Positions 26,169 through 36,053 of a stretch of 64,000 bases of DNA are shown piece after piece (within the stretch, counting starts at the first letter, position 1; each line of letters starts with the position of its first letter). Both the position numbers and the translations under genes were made by a program. The notes beneath the pieces are model-generated. The model did not search any database, was not told where the DNA came from, and was given only the letters and a program-made list of their open reading frames with translations. The stretch is from NCBI GenBank assembly GCA_913062925.1, contig CAJXWJ010000002.1:40037-104036 (forward strand). Reading direction: 5' to 3'. This stretch comes from an uncultured Pseudorhodobacter sp. (GTDB lineage: Bacteria > Pseudomonadota > Alphaproteobacteria > Rhodobacterales > Rhodobacteraceae).

Positions 26169-27269
26169 ATGACCCTGATGAAAACCCTTGCAACCTCGGC
26201 CAGCCTTCTGGCGATGGGCGTCTCGATGGCGGCTGCCCAATCGATGGACGATCTGGTTGCCGCTGCCAAAGCCGAAGGCACCCTGACCACCATCGCTTTG
26301 CCGCATGACTGGTGTGGCTACGGCGCTGTGATCGAAGGCTTTAAAGCCAAGTATCCAGAGATCACTGTCAACGAATTGAACCCAGACGGCAGCTCGGCTG
26401 ACGAATTGGAAGCGATCCGCGCCAACAAAGGCAACACCGGCCCACAAGCGCCAGACGTTGTTGACATCGGCCTGTCCTTTGGTCCCGCTGCCAAAGAAGA
26501 GGGCCTGATCCAGCCTTACAAAGTCGCAACTTGGGACAGCATCCCAGACAGCGCCAAAGACGCCGACGGCTTTTGGTATGGCGATTACTATGGCGTGATG
26601 TCCTTTATCGTGAACACCGATCTGGTGGCAAATGTGCCAACCGATTGGTCCGATCTGATGAAGCCAGAATATGCAAACGCTTTTGCTTTGTCGGGCGATC
26701 CACGTTCGGGCAACCAAGGCCTGATGTCGGTGATGTCGGCAGGTATGGCTGCGGGCGCAGAGCCAGGTGCTGACTCGGCTGCCAAGGGTCTGGAATTCAT
26801 GGCCGCGCTGAACAAGGCCGGCAACTTCGTTCCTGTCAGCGGTAAAACCGGCACCATCGCACAGGGCGCCACCCCGATCGTCGCAGCTTGGGACTATAAC
26901 GCCCTGGCATGGCGCGACACGCTGGCTGGCAACCCTAAAGCAGAAGTCGTGATCCCGGCTTCGGGCGTCTTGGCTGGCGTTTATGTGCAGGCGATCTCGG
27001 CCTTTGCACCGCATCCAAACGCTGCAAAACTTTGGATGGAATACATCTATTCCGACGAAGGTCAGCTGGGCTGGTTGAACGGCTATTGCCACCCGATCCG
27101 CTTTAACGATCTGGCAAAGCGCGATGTGATCCCTGCCGAGATGATGGCAAAGCTGCCACCAGCCGCTGCTTATGAAAAGGCCGTGTTCCCAACTTTGGAA
27201 CAGCAAGGCGCGCATAAAGAAGGCGTGACCGCTGGCTGGGAAGCTGTCGTCGGCGTTAAAGTCGAGTAA
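26169..27269 (+). CDS. ABC transporter periplasmic binding protein, iron/polyamine-like family, substrate unknown
   Basis: A 366-residue binding protein. The signal peptide MTLMKTLATSASLLAMGVS ends with AAA before QSMDD. The body has the fold text LPHDWCGYGAVIEGFKAKYP and AWDYNALAWRD typical of the extracellular-binding family that covers iron(III), polyamine and 2-aminoethylphosphonate importers. A GGAGAG site precedes the ATG; an earlier in-frame ATG at 26127 lies before it and is rejected. Proline codons are often CCA, unlike the CCG/CCC preference nearby, which suits a highly expressed gene. The phn neighbour and shared Pho-like site hint at an organophosphorus substrate; unproven. Confidence 0.82.
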   Translation: MTLMKTLATSASLLAMGVSMAAAQSMDDLVAAAKAEGTLTTIALPHDWCGYGAVIEGFKAKYPEITVNELNPDGSSADELEAIRANKGNTGPQAPDVVDIGLSFGPAAKEEGLIQPYKVATWDSIPDSAKDADGFWYGDYYGVMSFIVNTDLVANVPTDWSDLMKPEYANAFALSGDPRSGNQGLMSVMSAGMAAGAEPGADSAAKGLEFMAALNKAGNFVPVSGKTGTIAQGATPIVAAWDYNALAWRDTLAGNPKAEVVIPASGVLAGVYVQAISAFAPHPNAAKLWMEYIYSDEGQLGWLNGYCHPIRFNDLAKRDVIPAEMMAKLPPAAAYEKAVFPTLEQQGAHKEGVTAGWEAVVGVKVE

Positions 27270-27280
27270 TCAATACCCCA

Positions 27281-27314
27281 AGCCCGCCCCGATAACAGTC
27301 GGGGCGGGCTTTTT
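27281..27314 (+). terminator. rho-independent-type terminator after the binding-protein gene
   Basis: A 13-bp stem (AAGCCCGCCCCGA and its complement) around a 6-base loop runs straight into TTTTT. It lies 11 bp after the stop and 15 bp before the permease start, so it probably causes partial termination and keeps binding-protein message in excess. Confidence 0.85.
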
Positions 27315-27328
27315 CTATGATCGGATGA

Positions 27329-28201
27329 ATGATGCCAAAGCTGCGCCCGCTGCTGAAGGGACGGTCCTTGAACTGGCTGGGAGTTGTGCCGTTTTTGGCC
27401 TTTGCCCTGCTGTTTTTGATCCTGCCCACCATGAACATCGTCACGGGGGCGTTTTTTGACGCCGAGGGCAAGCTGACGCTGCAAAACATCGGCAATCTGT
27501 TCACCCCTGAAATCACCAATGCGTTTTCCTTGTCGATCCGGCTAAGCCTTGCCTCTTCGATCATCGGCTGCTCGGTCGGCTTTGCCATCGCGCTTGCGGT
27601 CTGTCTGGGCGGGCTGCCACGCGGCTTGCGCGCGGTGACGATGACGTTTTCGGGCGTGGCCTCGAACTTTGCCGGCGTGCCGCTGAGTTTTGCCTATATG
27701 GCGACGCTGGGGCGGGTGGGCTTTGTCACCATGCTGCTGCGCGATTGGTTTGGAGTGAACATCTACACCATGGGCTTTAACCTGATCGGGTTTTGGGGGC
27801 TGGTGATGACTTATGTGTTTTTCCAGATCCCGCTGATGGTCTTGATCATCACCCCCGCCGTGGACGGGCTGCGCCGCGAATGGCGCGAGGCGGCAGAGGT
27901 TTTGGGCGCAAGCAGCTCGCAATATTGGCGGATGGTGGCGCTGCCGGTGCTTTGGCCGTCTTTGCTGGGGACTTTGGCGCTGCTGTTTGCCAATTCTTTC
28001 GGGGCTGTGGCCACGGCGATTGCGCTGACCGGATCGCTGTTGTCGATCGCGCCGATCCTTTTGTTCAACCAAATTCGCGGCGATGTGCTGCAAGACCCGC
28101 ATCTGGGCTATGCGCTGGCCTTTGGCATGATCGTGATCACTGGCCTGTCCAACGGCGTCTATATCGTGATGCGCAGCCGCGCCGAAAGGTGGATGAAATG
28201 A
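27329..28201 (+). CDS. ABC transporter permease (iron/polyamine-like), subunit 1
   Basis: A 290-residue inner-membrane protein with six predicted hydrophobic segments starting at LGVVPFLAFALLFLILP and the EAA-type coupling motif EWREAAEVLGASSSQYW. It forms half of the channel for the upstream binding protein. The stop overlaps the next start as ATGA. An ATG-ATG pair leaves the start ambiguous by one codon. Confidence 0.87.
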   Translation: MMPKLRPLLKGRSLNWLGVVPFLAFALLFLILPTMNIVTGAFFDAEGKLTLQNIGNLFTPEITNAFSLSIRLSLASSIIGCSVGFAIALAVCLGGLPRGLRAVTMTFSGVASNFAGVPLSFAYMATLGRVGFVTMLLRDWFGVNIYTMGFNLIGFWGLVMTYVFFQIPLMVLIITPAVDGLRREWREAAEVLGASSSQYWRMVALPVLWPSLLGTLALLFANSFGAVATAIALTGSLLSIAPILLFNQIRGDVLQDPHLGYALAFGMIVITGLSNGVYIVMRSRAERWMK

Positions 28202-28980
28202 AGCGTTTCTGGTCTTGGGCAGCCTTTGGCTTTGGCTTTTGCTATTTCTTTTTGCCGATGGTCGGCATGGTCGAGTTTTCGCTGCGGATGCGGCGCGGCA
28301 CCTATAGCCTTGACGCCTATCGCTCGGTGCTGGGGGATCCGCAGTTTCAGGCCACCTTTGGCTATTCTGCGGTGATGGCGCTGCTGACGATTGTCTTTGG
28401 CGTGTTTGTGGTGGTGCCCACGGTCTATTGGGTGCGCCTGAAACTGCCACGGCTGCGGCCGCTGATCGAGTTTATCACCCTGCTGCCGCTGGTGATCCCG
28501 CCGATTGTGATCGTGTTCGGCTATATCCGGCTGTTCAACACCTCGAGCCTGTTGCCGATGACCGGCAGCGCCTTTGGCACCGATGTGCTGTTGATGCTGG
28601 GCTATTCGGTGCTGTCGCTGCCCTATATGTACCGCGCCGTCGATACTGGCCTTGCGGCGATCGACATCTCGACCTTGACCGAGGCCGCGCAAAGCCTTGG
28701 CGCAAGCTGGCCGGTGATCTTGCTGCGGGTGATCTTGCCCAATGTGCTGGTGGCGGTGCTGTCGGGGGCGTTTTTGACCTTTGCCATCGTGATTGGCGAA
28801 TATGTCTTTGCGGCCTTGCTGAACCGCCCCGCCTTTGGCCCCTTTATGGTCTGGGCTGGCGGCAACAAGGCCTACGAGCCCGCCGCACTGGCGGTTATGA
28901 CTTTTGCCCTGACCTGGGGCTGCATGGCGCTGATCCAACTGGTCCCGCGTCTTTTCAAACATCAAAGGGCGCATCGCTGA
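28198..28980 (+). CDS. ABC transporter permease (iron/polyamine-like), subunit 2
   Basis: A 260-residue PotC-like permease. Hydrophobic segments include WAAFGFGFCYFFLPMVGMV, and the coupling motif is TLTEAAQSLGASWPVILLRV. It is translationally coupled to subunit 1 (ATGA) and to the ATPase gene (TGATG). Text in the same frame before 28198 lies within subunit 1 and is not used. Confidence 0.87.
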   Translation: MKRFWSWAAFGFGFCYFFLPMVGMVEFSLRMRRGTYSLDAYRSVLGDPQFQATFGYSAVMALLTIVFGVFVVVPTVYWVRLKLPRLRPLIEFITLLPLVIPPIVIVFGYIRLFNTSSLLPMTGSAFGTDVLLMLGYSVLSLPYMYRAVDTGLAAIDISTLTEAAQSLGASWPVILLRVILPNVLVAVLSGAFLTFAIVIGEYVFAALLNRPAFGPFMVWAGGNKAYEPAALAVMTFALTWGCMALIQLVPRLFKHQRAHR

Positions 28981-30050
28981 TGGCATTTCTTGATCTGAGC
29001 AACCTGCAAAAATCCTTTGGCGGCAATCATGTGGTCAAATCCTTTGATCTGGGGATTGGTCAGGGCGAGTTTGTGTCCCTGCTGGGGCCATCGGGCTGCG
29101 GCAAAACCACGGTGCTGCGCATGGTGGCAGGGTTCGAAACACCCTCGGCGGGCGCGATTGTGATTGACGGGCAAGACATCACCACCCAGCGCCCCAATCA
29201 GCGCAACATCGGCATGGTGTTTCAGGCCTATGCGCTGTTTCCCAACCTGACCGTGGCGCAAAACGTCGGCTTTGGCCTGCGCATTCAAGGCGTGGCTGCC
29301 GCAGAGGCTCGTGCCCGCGTGGCCGAGATGCTGGCGCTGATCGGCCTGCCCGATCTGGGCGCGCGCTATCCCTATCAGCTGTCGGGGGGCCAGCAGCAAC
29401 GCGTGGCGCTAGCCCGCGCCTTGGCACCCCGCCCAAGGGTTTTGTTGCTGGACGAACCGCTCTCGGCGCTGGACGCGAAAATTCGCGTCAGCCTGCGTGC
29501 CGAAATTCGCGAGATCCAGCAAAAGCTGGGCATTACCACGATTTTCGTCACCCACGATCAGGAAGAGGCGCTGTCGATGTCAGACCGCGTTGTGGTGATG
29601 AACGATGGCCGCGCCGAGCAGATCGGCACGCCGTTTCAGATCTACAGCCAGCCCAGCAGCCGCTTTGTTGCCAATTTCGTCGGCACCCTGAACACCCTGA
29701 CCGCCACCATCCTTGACCCAAGCGCGGGCGAGGTTGGCATGGCAGGCCAAGCCCTGCGGCTTTCAGCCCCGATTCAGGGCGCAAAGGGCAGCCAGATCGC
29801 GCTTGCCCTGCGCCCCGAAGCGCTGCACCTGCAAGGCCACAAGGGCGCGGTTCTGGGCCAGATCACCACCCTGCCCGCCGAGGTAACGGCGGTTGAATTC
29901 ATGGGCGCGGTCATTCGCTTGCGGCTGCAATCGGGCGGGCAAGCGCTGGCGCTGGATACCTTTAACCGCTTTGATCATGCTCCACCGATGGTGGGCGATC
30001 ATGTGGCGATTGAATTTAACCCGCGCGATCTGATTGTCTTGGCGGCCTAA
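28980..30050 (+). CDS. ABC transporter ATP-binding protein (PotA/FbpC-like)
   Basis: A 356-residue ATPase with Walker A GPSGCGKTT, signature [15 protein letters not shown] and LLLDEPLSALDAKIR, followed by a C-terminal TOBE-type regulatory domain (about residues 245-356, including IALALRPEALHL). It powers the importer encoded by the three upstream genes. The ATG shares one base with the upstream stop. Confidence 0.9.
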   Translation: MAFLDLSNLQKSFGGNHVVKSFDLGIGQGEFVSLLGPSGCGKTTVLRMVAGFETPSAGAIVIDGQDITTQRPNQRNIGMVFQAYALFPNLTVAQNVGFGLRIQGVAAAEARARVAEMLALIGLPDLGARYPYQLSGGQQQRVALARALAPRPRVLLLDEPLSALDAKIRVSLRAEIREIQQKLGITTIFVTHDQEEALSMSDRVVVMNDGRAEQIGTPFQIYSQPSSRFVANFVGTLNTLTATILDPSAGEVGMAGQALRLSAPIQGAKGSQIALALRPEALHLQGHKGAVLGQITTLPAEVTAVEFMGAVIRLRLQSGGQALALDTFNRFDHAPPMVGDHVAIEFNPRDLIVLAA

Positions 30051-30062
30051 GACGCCAAAGCG

Positions 30063-30296
30063 CTATTTCGCATGCTGCCAGATATGGTCTTTCAGCAGGG
30101 CGCGTTCGCGTTTCAGCGCCTCTTCCTGCGCTTCGGTCAGCAGATCAAGCCGGTTTTCGGCGCGGTAAACCTGATGGTTGACGTCGTTATAGCTCTCGAC
30201 CAGCTTGGCAAAATGCGCGTCGCTTTCCTTCAGCGCCATGATCTTTTGCGCAAGTTCGGGAAAGTCTTCGGCCAAGGCGTGCGGGGTATGTGACAT
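30063..30296 (-). CDS. DUF465/YdcH family small protein
   Basis: A 77-residue, highly charged helical protein (MSHTPHALAEDFPELAQKI at the start) of the YdcH family, probably a short coiled-coil hairpin. Function is not known. AAAGGAG stands before the ATG. It is convergent with the ABC ATPase gene and lies 69 bp downstream of betA on the same strand. Confidence 0.85.
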   Translation of the reverse strand: MSHTPHALAEDFPELAQKIMALKESDAHFAKLVESYNDVNHQVYRAENRLDLLTEAQEEALKRERALLKDHIWQHAK

Positions 30297-30365
30297 GGTC
30301 TGCTCCTTTTATCATTGGATCAGATTAGCCGCATCTCCCGCCTAACGCCTTGATCTTGATCAACC

Positions 30366-32024
30366 TCAGCGTTGCGCCTCGCGCCAGTTTTGCGCCATCA
30401 CCGGCGCCAGATTGGATTTCGCCAAGCGCCGCCCCAAGATGTGATCGGCGGCTTTTTCGCCGGTCATGATCGAAGGCCCATTCAGATTGCCATTGGTCAC
30501 CTGCGGGAAGATCGAGCTGTCGGCAACCCGCAGCCCCTCGACGCCAATCACGCGGCATTCAGGATCAACCACCGCCAGCGGATCATCCGCCCGCCCCATC
30601 CGGCAGGTGCCGCAAGGGTGATAGGCGCTTTCGGCATGGTCGCGGATAAAGCTGTCCAGCTCTGCGTCGCTTTGCAGATCCTGACCGGGCTGGATCTCGG
30701 TTTTCACATGCACGGCCATCGCGGCTTGGGCAAAAATCTCGCGCGTCAGCCGCAGCGCTTTGCGGAAATCGCGCCAATCGCTGGCCTGCGACATATAGTT
30801 GAACACGATCTTTGGCGCGACCTTTGGGTCGGCCGAAGCCAGCGTCACCGCCCCGCGCGAGGCCGAGCGCATCGGCCCGGTATGCACCTGAAAGCCATGG
30901 CCGCCCGCAGCCACCTTGCCGTCATAGCGCACGGCGATGGGCAAAAAGTGATACTGAATGTCGGGATATTCCACGCCCTTATCGCTGCGAATAAAGCCGC
31001 ACGCCTCGAACTGATTGCTGGCGCCAAGGCCTTTGCGGGTGAACAACCACTGCGCGCCGATCAGGGCTTTGCCAAGGATATTCCAGTATTTATAAAGCGT
31101 TATCGGCAGTTTGGCCTGAAACTGCATATAGACCTCTAGATGGTCTTGCAGATTTGCGCCCACGCCCTTGCGGTCGGCCACCACAGGGATGCCATGTTGC
31201 GCAAGCTGGGCCGCATCGCCGATGCCCGACAGCATCAAGATCTTGGGCGAATTGATCGCAGAGGCCGCAACGATGACCTCAGCGCTGGCGCGGATCACCT
31301 CGATAGCGCCTGCGCGCTCGATCTCGACGCCGACGGCGCGGCCGGCCTCGATCACCACCCGGCGCGCAAAGCCGCGCACCAGCGTGACATTGCCCGCCTT
31401 GATCGCGGGTTTCAGATAGGCATTGGCCGCCGACCAGCGCTGCCCCTTATAGATCGTCGCCTCCATCGCGCCAAACCCCTCTTGCTGGGCGCCGTTGTAA
31501 TCGGGGGTGACGGGGTAGCCTGCTTGCTGACCGGCCTTGATAAAGGCGTCAAACAGCGGGTTGTTGCGCGGCCCGCGGGTGATGTGCAAAGGCCCTTTGC
31601 GACCGCGAAAGCCTGCATCACCGCCCGCATCCTTGGCGCCGTGCCAATGCTCCATGCGCTGGAAATAGGGCAGCACATCGGCATAGGACCAGCCCTGCGC
31701 GCCCATCGCTTCCCAAGTGTCGTAATCCTTGGCATTGCCACGCACATAGACCATGCCGTTGATGCTGGAGGACCCGCCCACCACCTTGCCGCGCGGCGTG
31801 GCCAGCCTGCGCCCGCCCAAATGCGGTTCGGGTTCGGACTGAAACCCCCAATCATAGATCGGCATGTTCATCGGATAAGACAGCGCCGCGGGCATCTGAA
31901 TAAACGGACCCCGATCACTGCCGCCCTGTTCGATCACGATCACCGACTTGCCAGCCTCGCCCAACCGATAGGCAATCGCCGAGCCAGCCGAGCCCGAGCC
32001 GATAATCACATACTGCGCCTGCAT
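30366..32024 (-). CDS. betA: choline dehydrogenase BetA
   Basis: A 552-residue GMC flavoprotein oxidoreductase. The FAD-binding motif [17 protein letters not shown] is at residues 8-24, with [15 protein letters not shown] and the C-terminal active-site His region [13 protein letters not shown]. It oxidises choline to betaine aldehyde at the membrane. It is the last gene of betI-betB-betA, separated from betB by an 80-bp gap containing a hairpin. Confidence 0.95.
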   Translation of the reverse strand: MQAQYVIIGSGSAGSAIAYRLGEAGKSVIVIEQGGSDRGPFIQMPAALSYPMNMPIYDWGFQSEPEPHLGGRRLATPRGKVVGGSSSINGMVYVRGNAKDYDTWEAMGAQGWSYADVLPYFQRMEHWHGAKDAGGDAGFRGRKGPLHITRGPRNNPLFDAFIKAGQQAGYPVTPDYNGAQQEGFGAMEATIYKGQRWSAANAYLKPAIKAGNVTLVRGFARRVVIEAGRAVGVEIERAGAIEVIRASAEVIVAASAINSPKILMLSGIGDAAQLAQHGIPVVADRKGVGANLQDHLEVYMQFQAKLPITLYKYWNILGKALIGAQWLFTRKGLGASNQFEACGFIRSDKGVEYPDIQYHFLPIAVRYDGKVAAGGHGFQVHTGPMRSASRGAVTLASADPKVAPKIVFNYMSQASDWRDFRKALRLTREIFAQAAMAVHVKTEIQPGQDLQSDAELDSFIRDHAESAYHPCGTCRMGRADDPLAVVDPECRVIGVEGLRVADSSIFPQVTNGNLNGPSIMTGEKAADHILGRRLAKSNLAPVMAQNWREAQR

Positions 32025-32056
32025 CTTCTCTCCAGTTTTCCTTCACACCGCCTGCC

Positions 32057-32103
32057 GCCCCCCAAAGACGCGGGGTGGGCGGGCGGGAGCGTCTTTGGGG
32101 GGC
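32057..32103 (-). terminator. intercistronic hairpin between betB and betA
   Basis: A 15-bp inverted repeat (GCCCCCCAAAGACGC at 32057-32071 and its complement at 32089-32103) frames a G-rich 17-base loop. It begins a base after the betB stop. There is no T tract, so it is more likely an mRNA-stabilising or attenuating element than a full terminator. Confidence 0.6.
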
Positions 32104-32104
32104 C

Positions 32105-33559
32105 TTAGTAAGGCGCGTCCACCGGCCCCATACCGACATAGACGCTTTTGATTTGGCTGTAATGTTCCACCGCCGCATGGCCGTTTTCGCGCCCCACGCC
32201 CGAGGCTTTCACCCCGCCAAAGGGGCTTTCCACCGGCGTCAGATTATAGGCGTTGATCCAGCAAGTGCCGGCTTGCAGCGCCGCAATCACCCGATGCGCC
32301 CGGGTCAGATCGGCGGTAAACACCCCTGCGGCAAGGCCAAATTGCGTGTCATTGGCGCGGGCCACCACCTCGGATTCGTCGTCAAAATCCAGCACCGCCA
32401 TCACCGGGCCAAAGACCTCTTCGCGGGCCAAAGTCATGCCATCGGTGACATCGGCAAAAACAGTGGGCTCGACGAACAACCCCGCCTGCGCACCCTGCCC
32501 GCCGCCGCAAACCAGCCGCGCGCCCTCGGCCACAGCGCCCTGCACATAGGCCAGCACCTTGTCGCGTTGCAGCTCTGACACCAGCGGCCCCATCTGCGTG
32601 GCCTCATCCAGCGGATCGCCCATCACAATCGTCGCGGCCCGTTCGGCCAGCCGCGCCAAGAACCGCGCCTTGATGCCTTTTTGCACGAAAACCCGGGTGC
32701 CATTGCTGCACACCTGCCCGGCCGAGTAAAAATTGGCCAGCATGGCCGCCCCCACCGCATCCTCTAGGCTTGCATCGTCAAAGATGATCAGGGGCGATTT
32801 GCCGCCCAGCTCCATCGTCACATGCCGCATTCCGCCGGCAGCTGCCGCATAGACCTTTTGCCCCGTCGGCACCGAGCCTGTAAGCGAAACTTTGGCCACG
32901 CGCGGATCGGTGACAAGGCTGCCCCCCACCCCGCCGCGCCCTTGCACGACGTTAAAAAGCCCCGCTGGCAGCCCCGCTTCGATATAGATCTCGGCCAGTT
33001 GCAAGGCGCCAAGCGGCGTGACCTCAGAAGGTTTGAACACCATGGCATTGCCCAAAGCCAGCGCCGGAGCCGATTTCCAGCAGGCAATCTGGCTGGGGTA
33101 ATTCCAAGCGCCGATGCCGACGCAAACCCCCAAAGCCTCGCGGATGGTATAGACAAAATCGCGCCCCAAGGGGATGGTCTGGCCGGTGATCGTGGGGGCA
33201 AGACCTGCGAAATATTCCAGCGCATCGGCCCCCGAGGGCCAATCGGCAACCAGCGTTTCCTGAAGCGGCTTGCCGGTGTCCAAGGTTTCCAGCCGCGCCA
33301 GATCGGCATTGCGGTCGCGGATGATGTCAGCCGCCCGCCGCAGGATCCTTGCGCGGTCCACCGGGCGCAGGGCGGCCCAAGCGGTCTGCGCGCGTGTGGC
33401 ACTGGCCAAGGCTGCCTCGATCACCGCAGGGGTTGCCTCGTGCAGCCGCGCGATCACCGCCCCCGTGGCCGGATAGATCACCTCGATCACAGCCCCTGCG
33501 GTGTCTTCGACATAGGCGCCATCGACAAAATGGCTCGCTTTTGGTTGCGCAATCATCAC
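32105..33559 (-). CDS. betB: betaine aldehyde dehydrogenase BetB
   Basis: A 484-residue NAD-dependent aldehyde dehydrogenase. The glutamate region is [18 protein letters not shown] and the catalytic Cys is in [16 protein letters not shown]. It converts betaine aldehyde to glycine betaine. The ATG overlaps the betI stop as ATGA. Length and motifs match BetB rather than a general aldehyde dehydrogenase. Confidence 0.94.
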   Translation of the reverse strand: MMIAQPKASHFVDGAYVEDTAGAVIEVIYPATGAVIARLHEATPAVIEAALASATRAQTAWAALRPVDRARILRRAADIIRDRNADLARLETLDTGKPLQETLVADWPSGADALEYFAGLAPTITGQTIPLGRDFVYTIREALGVCVGIGAWNYPSQIACWKSAPALALGNAMVFKPSEVTPLGALQLAEIYIEAGLPAGLFNVVQGRGGVGGSLVTDPRVAKVSLTGSVPTGQKVYAAAAGGMRHVTMELGGKSPLIIFDDASLEDAVGAAMLANFYSAGQVCSNGTRVFVQKGIKARFLARLAERAATIVMGDPLDEATQMGPLVSELQRDKVLAYVQGAVAEGARLVCGGGQGAQAGLFVEPTVFADVTDGMTLAREEVFGPVMAVLDFDDESEVVARANDTQFGLAAGVFTADLTRAHRVIAALQAGTCWINAYNLTPVESPFGGVKASGVGRENGHAAVEHYSQIKSVYVGMGPVDAPY

Positions 33560-34137
33560 GCCCCCCTTTCCAGTTTAGAATTCAAATAATTCAACGCGGT
33601 CTTGACCGCCGCCGCCCCATCAGGCGCGCCCGATTTCAACACTTCGCGCAGGTAAAGCCCGTCAATCAACGCGCCCAAGCCATCGGCGATGCCAACCGCC
33701 CGCGCCCCCGCCAAAGGCCGCAGTTCCGCCATCAGGTTCGAGCGTAACCGGCCCTGATATATCTTCAAAAGCCGTTTCGCCTCGGGCACGGTCTGGGCCA
33801 AGACCCAAAAGTTCAGCCAAGCCCCCACCGCTTCGCGCCGGAAATTGCCGGCACTGAACGAGGCCGCCAGAATCGCTGCCAGCCGCGCCTGCGGACCCTC
33901 TGCCGCCGCAAGCGCGCCGCGCACCTCGGCGCCGTAAAGCGTTAGGATATTGCGCATCGCGGCCAAAAACATCTCTTCCTTGCTGCCAAAATAGTGATGC
34001 GCCAAAGCGCTGGACATGCCCGCGCGCTTGGCGATCTGGCTGACCGTCACATCCAAAGACCCCGCCCGCCCGATTTCTGCAATCGTGGCTTTGACGAGGG
34101 CCGCCTTTCGGATAGGCTCCATTCCAAGCTTTGGCAT
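33556..34137 (-). CDS. betI: choline-responsive TetR-family repressor BetI
   Basis: A 193-residue TetR regulator with the helix-turn-helix in [19 protein letters not shown] (about residues 33-51) and the BetI-type start [14 protein letters not shown]. It represses the bet genes until choline is present. A palindrome in the 89-bp gap to the divergent choX is a good operator candidate. Confidence 0.92.
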   Translation of the reverse strand: MPKLGMEPIRKAALVKATIAEIGRAGSLDVTVSQIAKRAGMSSALAHHYFGSKEEMFLAAMRNILTLYGAEVRGALAAAEGPQARLAAILAASFSAGNFRREAVGAWLNFWVLAQTVPEAKRLLKIYQGRLRSNLMAELRPLAGARAVGIADGLGALIDGLYLREVLKSGAPDGAAAVKTALNYLNSKLERGA

Positions 34138-34189
34138 AGTTGCGCCTTTTCAGGAAAAACACTTGCTTTCTGCAGCTATCTTGAAGTTT

Positions 34190-34203
34190 ATTGACTCGTC
34201 AAT
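34190..34203. promoter_or_regulatory. candidate BetI operator
   Basis: ATTGACTCGTCAAT is a perfect inverted repeat with 6-bp arms and a 2-bp spacer, placed between betI and choX. It matches the ATTGA/TCAAT character of BetI sites known in other bacteria. It could repress both divergent transcripts at once. Confidence 0.6.
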
Positions 34204-34226
34204 CAACAAAAAACAGGGATACCCAA

Positions 34227-35162
34227 ATGACCCTTCGTTCTACGCTACTTGCTTCTGCCGTGACCTTTGCCATGGCCGGTTCCGCCTTTGCTGCTGGCTG
34301 CGATAAAGTGACCTTCTCGGATGTGGGCTGGACCGACATCACCGCCACCACCGCCGCGACCAGCCTTGTGCTAGAGGCTTTGGGCTATGAGACCGAAACC
34401 AAGGTGCTGTCGGTGCCGGTGACCTATGAAGGCATGTCCTCGGGCGATGTCGATGTTTTCCTTGGCAATTGGATGCCAACCATGGAAAGCAATATCGCCG
34501 CCTACCGCGACGCCAAAACCGTGGACACCGTGCGCGCCAACCTTGAGGGCGCGAAATATACGCTGGCGACCAATGCCAAAGGTGCCGAACTGGGCATCAA
34601 AGATTTCGCCGATATCGCAGCCCATGCGGCCGATCTGGGTGGCAAGGTTTACGGCATCGAGGCCGGCAATGACGGCAACAAGCTGATCCTTGATATGATC
34701 GAGCAAAACGCCTTTGGCCTGAAAGACGCGGGCATCGACATCGTCGAAAGCTCCGAGCAAGGCATGCTCGCGCAGGTTGAGCGCGCCGATAACGCAGGCG
34801 AGGCGATTGTCTTCCTTGGCTGGGAACCCCACCCGATGAACGCCAAGTTTCAGATGAGCTATCTGACCGGCGGCGATGATTTCTTTGGCCCAGATCTGGG
34901 CGGCGCAACCGTCTATACCAACACCCGCGCGGGCTATGTCTCTGAATGCGCCAATACCGGTAAGCTGTTGTCCAACCTTAGCTTTACGCTGGCGATGGAA
35001 AACGAGATCATGGGCGCAATCTTGAACGATGGCGCTGATCCAAAGGCTGCCGCCAAGGCTTGGCTGGCCGCACATAGCGATGTGCTTGGCCCATGGCTGG
35101 ACGGCGTCACCACCAAAGACGGTGGCGATGCCATGGCAGCTGTCAGCACTGCCTTGAAGTAA
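34227..35162 (+). CDS. choX: choline ABC transporter substrate-binding protein ChoX
   Basis: A 311-residue periplasmic protein. The signal peptide TLLASAVTFAMAGSAFA is cleaved before AGCDKV. Text such as VFLGNWMPTMESNIA and AIVFLGWEPHPMNAKF belongs to the choline-binding ChoX branch of the glycine-betaine family; the tryptophans there form the aromatic box for the quaternary amine. The ATG at 34227 is used; an in-frame ATG at 34191 falls inside the operator. First gene of choXWV. Confidence 0.93.
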   Translation: MTLRSTLLASAVTFAMAGSAFAAGCDKVTFSDVGWTDITATTAATSLVLEALGYETETKVLSVPVTYEGMSSGDVDVFLGNWMPTMESNIAAYRDAKTVDTVRANLEGAKYTLATNAKGAELGIKDFADIAAHAADLGGKVYGIEAGNDGNKLILDMIEQNAFGLKDAGIDIVESSEQGMLAQVERADNAGEAIVFLGWEPHPMNAKFQMSYLTGGDDFFGPDLGGATVYTNTRAGYVSECANTGKLLSNLSFTLAMENEIMGAILNDGADPKAAAKAWLAAHSDVLGPWLDGVTTKDGGDAMAAVSTALK

Positions 35163-35171
35163 ACCAACAGG

Positions 35172-35195
35172 GCCCCGAAGCCATCTTCGGGGCCT
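35172..35195 (+). terminator. intercistronic hairpin between choX and choW
   Basis: A perfect 10-bp stem, GGCCCCGAAG and its complement, with a CCAT loop, followed by TTATCTTG. It stands nine bases after the choX stop and likely raises choX message relative to choW. Confidence 0.7.
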
Positions 35196-35219
35196 TATCT
35201 TGTCTAAAAGGGGCACCAC

Positions 35220-36050
35220 ATGGATTGGCTAACGGCCTATAAACTCCCGATCGGAGCATGGGCGAATACGATCTTTCTTTGGATGAAAGTCAATCTGGCC
35301 TGGGCCTTTAACGCGCTTGCCAAGGCGCTTGAATGGCTGATCGAGGGGTTTTTGTGGCTGCTGCAAACCCCCAATCCTTTGGTGATCATCGCGGTGTTCA
35401 TGGCCATCGCTTGGGCCATGCAGCGCAATTGGAAAACCGTGATCGGGGTTGGGCTGGGGTTTTTGTTCATCATCAACCAAGGCTATTGGAAAGAAACCAC
35501 GGAAAGCCTGACGCTGATCGTCTCGGCCTGTGCGGTTTGCATGGCCTTGGGCGTGCCAATCGGCATTGCCTGCGCGCATCGCCCTCGCCTGAACGAGGCG
35601 CTCGCCCCCGTGCTTGATCTGATGCAGACCCTGCCGACCATGGTCTATCTTATTCCGGCGGTTGTGTTTTTTGGCCTTGGCATGGTGCCGGGCCTTGTCG
35701 CCACCGTGATCTTTGTGCTGCCCGCCCCGATCAGGCTGACCGAGCTTGGCATCTCATCCACCCCGATTGCGCTGAAAGAGGCCGCAACCGCCTTTGGCGC
35801 CACCCCCAGCCAAAAGCTGTGGAAGGTCGAACTGCCTTGGGCCTTGCCGCAAATCATGGTCGGGCTGAACCAAACCATCATGCTGTCGCTGTCGATGGTG
35901 GTGATTGCGGCCATGGTCGGCGCAAATGGTGTCGGCATTCCGGTGCTGCGCGCCTTGCAAAGCATGAATATCGCGAAGGGTTTCGAATCTGGCATGGTCA
36001 TCGTGGTCATCGCCATCACCCTGCGCGCAACCTTCCAGCGCAAGGGCTGA
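35220..36050 (+). CDS. choW: choline ABC transporter permease ChoW
   Basis: A 276-residue ProW-like permease. Membrane segments include FLWLLQTPNPLVIIAVFM and VVIAAMVGANGVGIPV, and the coupling motif is ALKEAATAFGATPSQKLW. It partners ChoX and ChoV. It starts after the choX hairpin with AAGGGG upstream of the ATG. Confidence 0.92.
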   Translation: MDWLTAYKLPIGAWANTIFLWMKVNLAWAFNALAKALEWLIEGFLWLLQTPNPLVIIAVFMAIAWAMQRNWKTVIGVGLGFLFIINQGYWKETTESLTLIVSACAVCMALGVPIGIACAHRPRLNEALAPVLDLMQTLPTMVYLIPAVVFFGLGMVPGLVATVIFVLPAPIRLTELGISSTPIALKEAATAFGATPSQKLWKVELPWALPQIMVGLNQTIMLSLSMVVIAAMVGANGVGIPVLRALQSMNIAKGFESGMVIVVIAITLRATFQRKG

Positions 36051-36053
36051 GCC

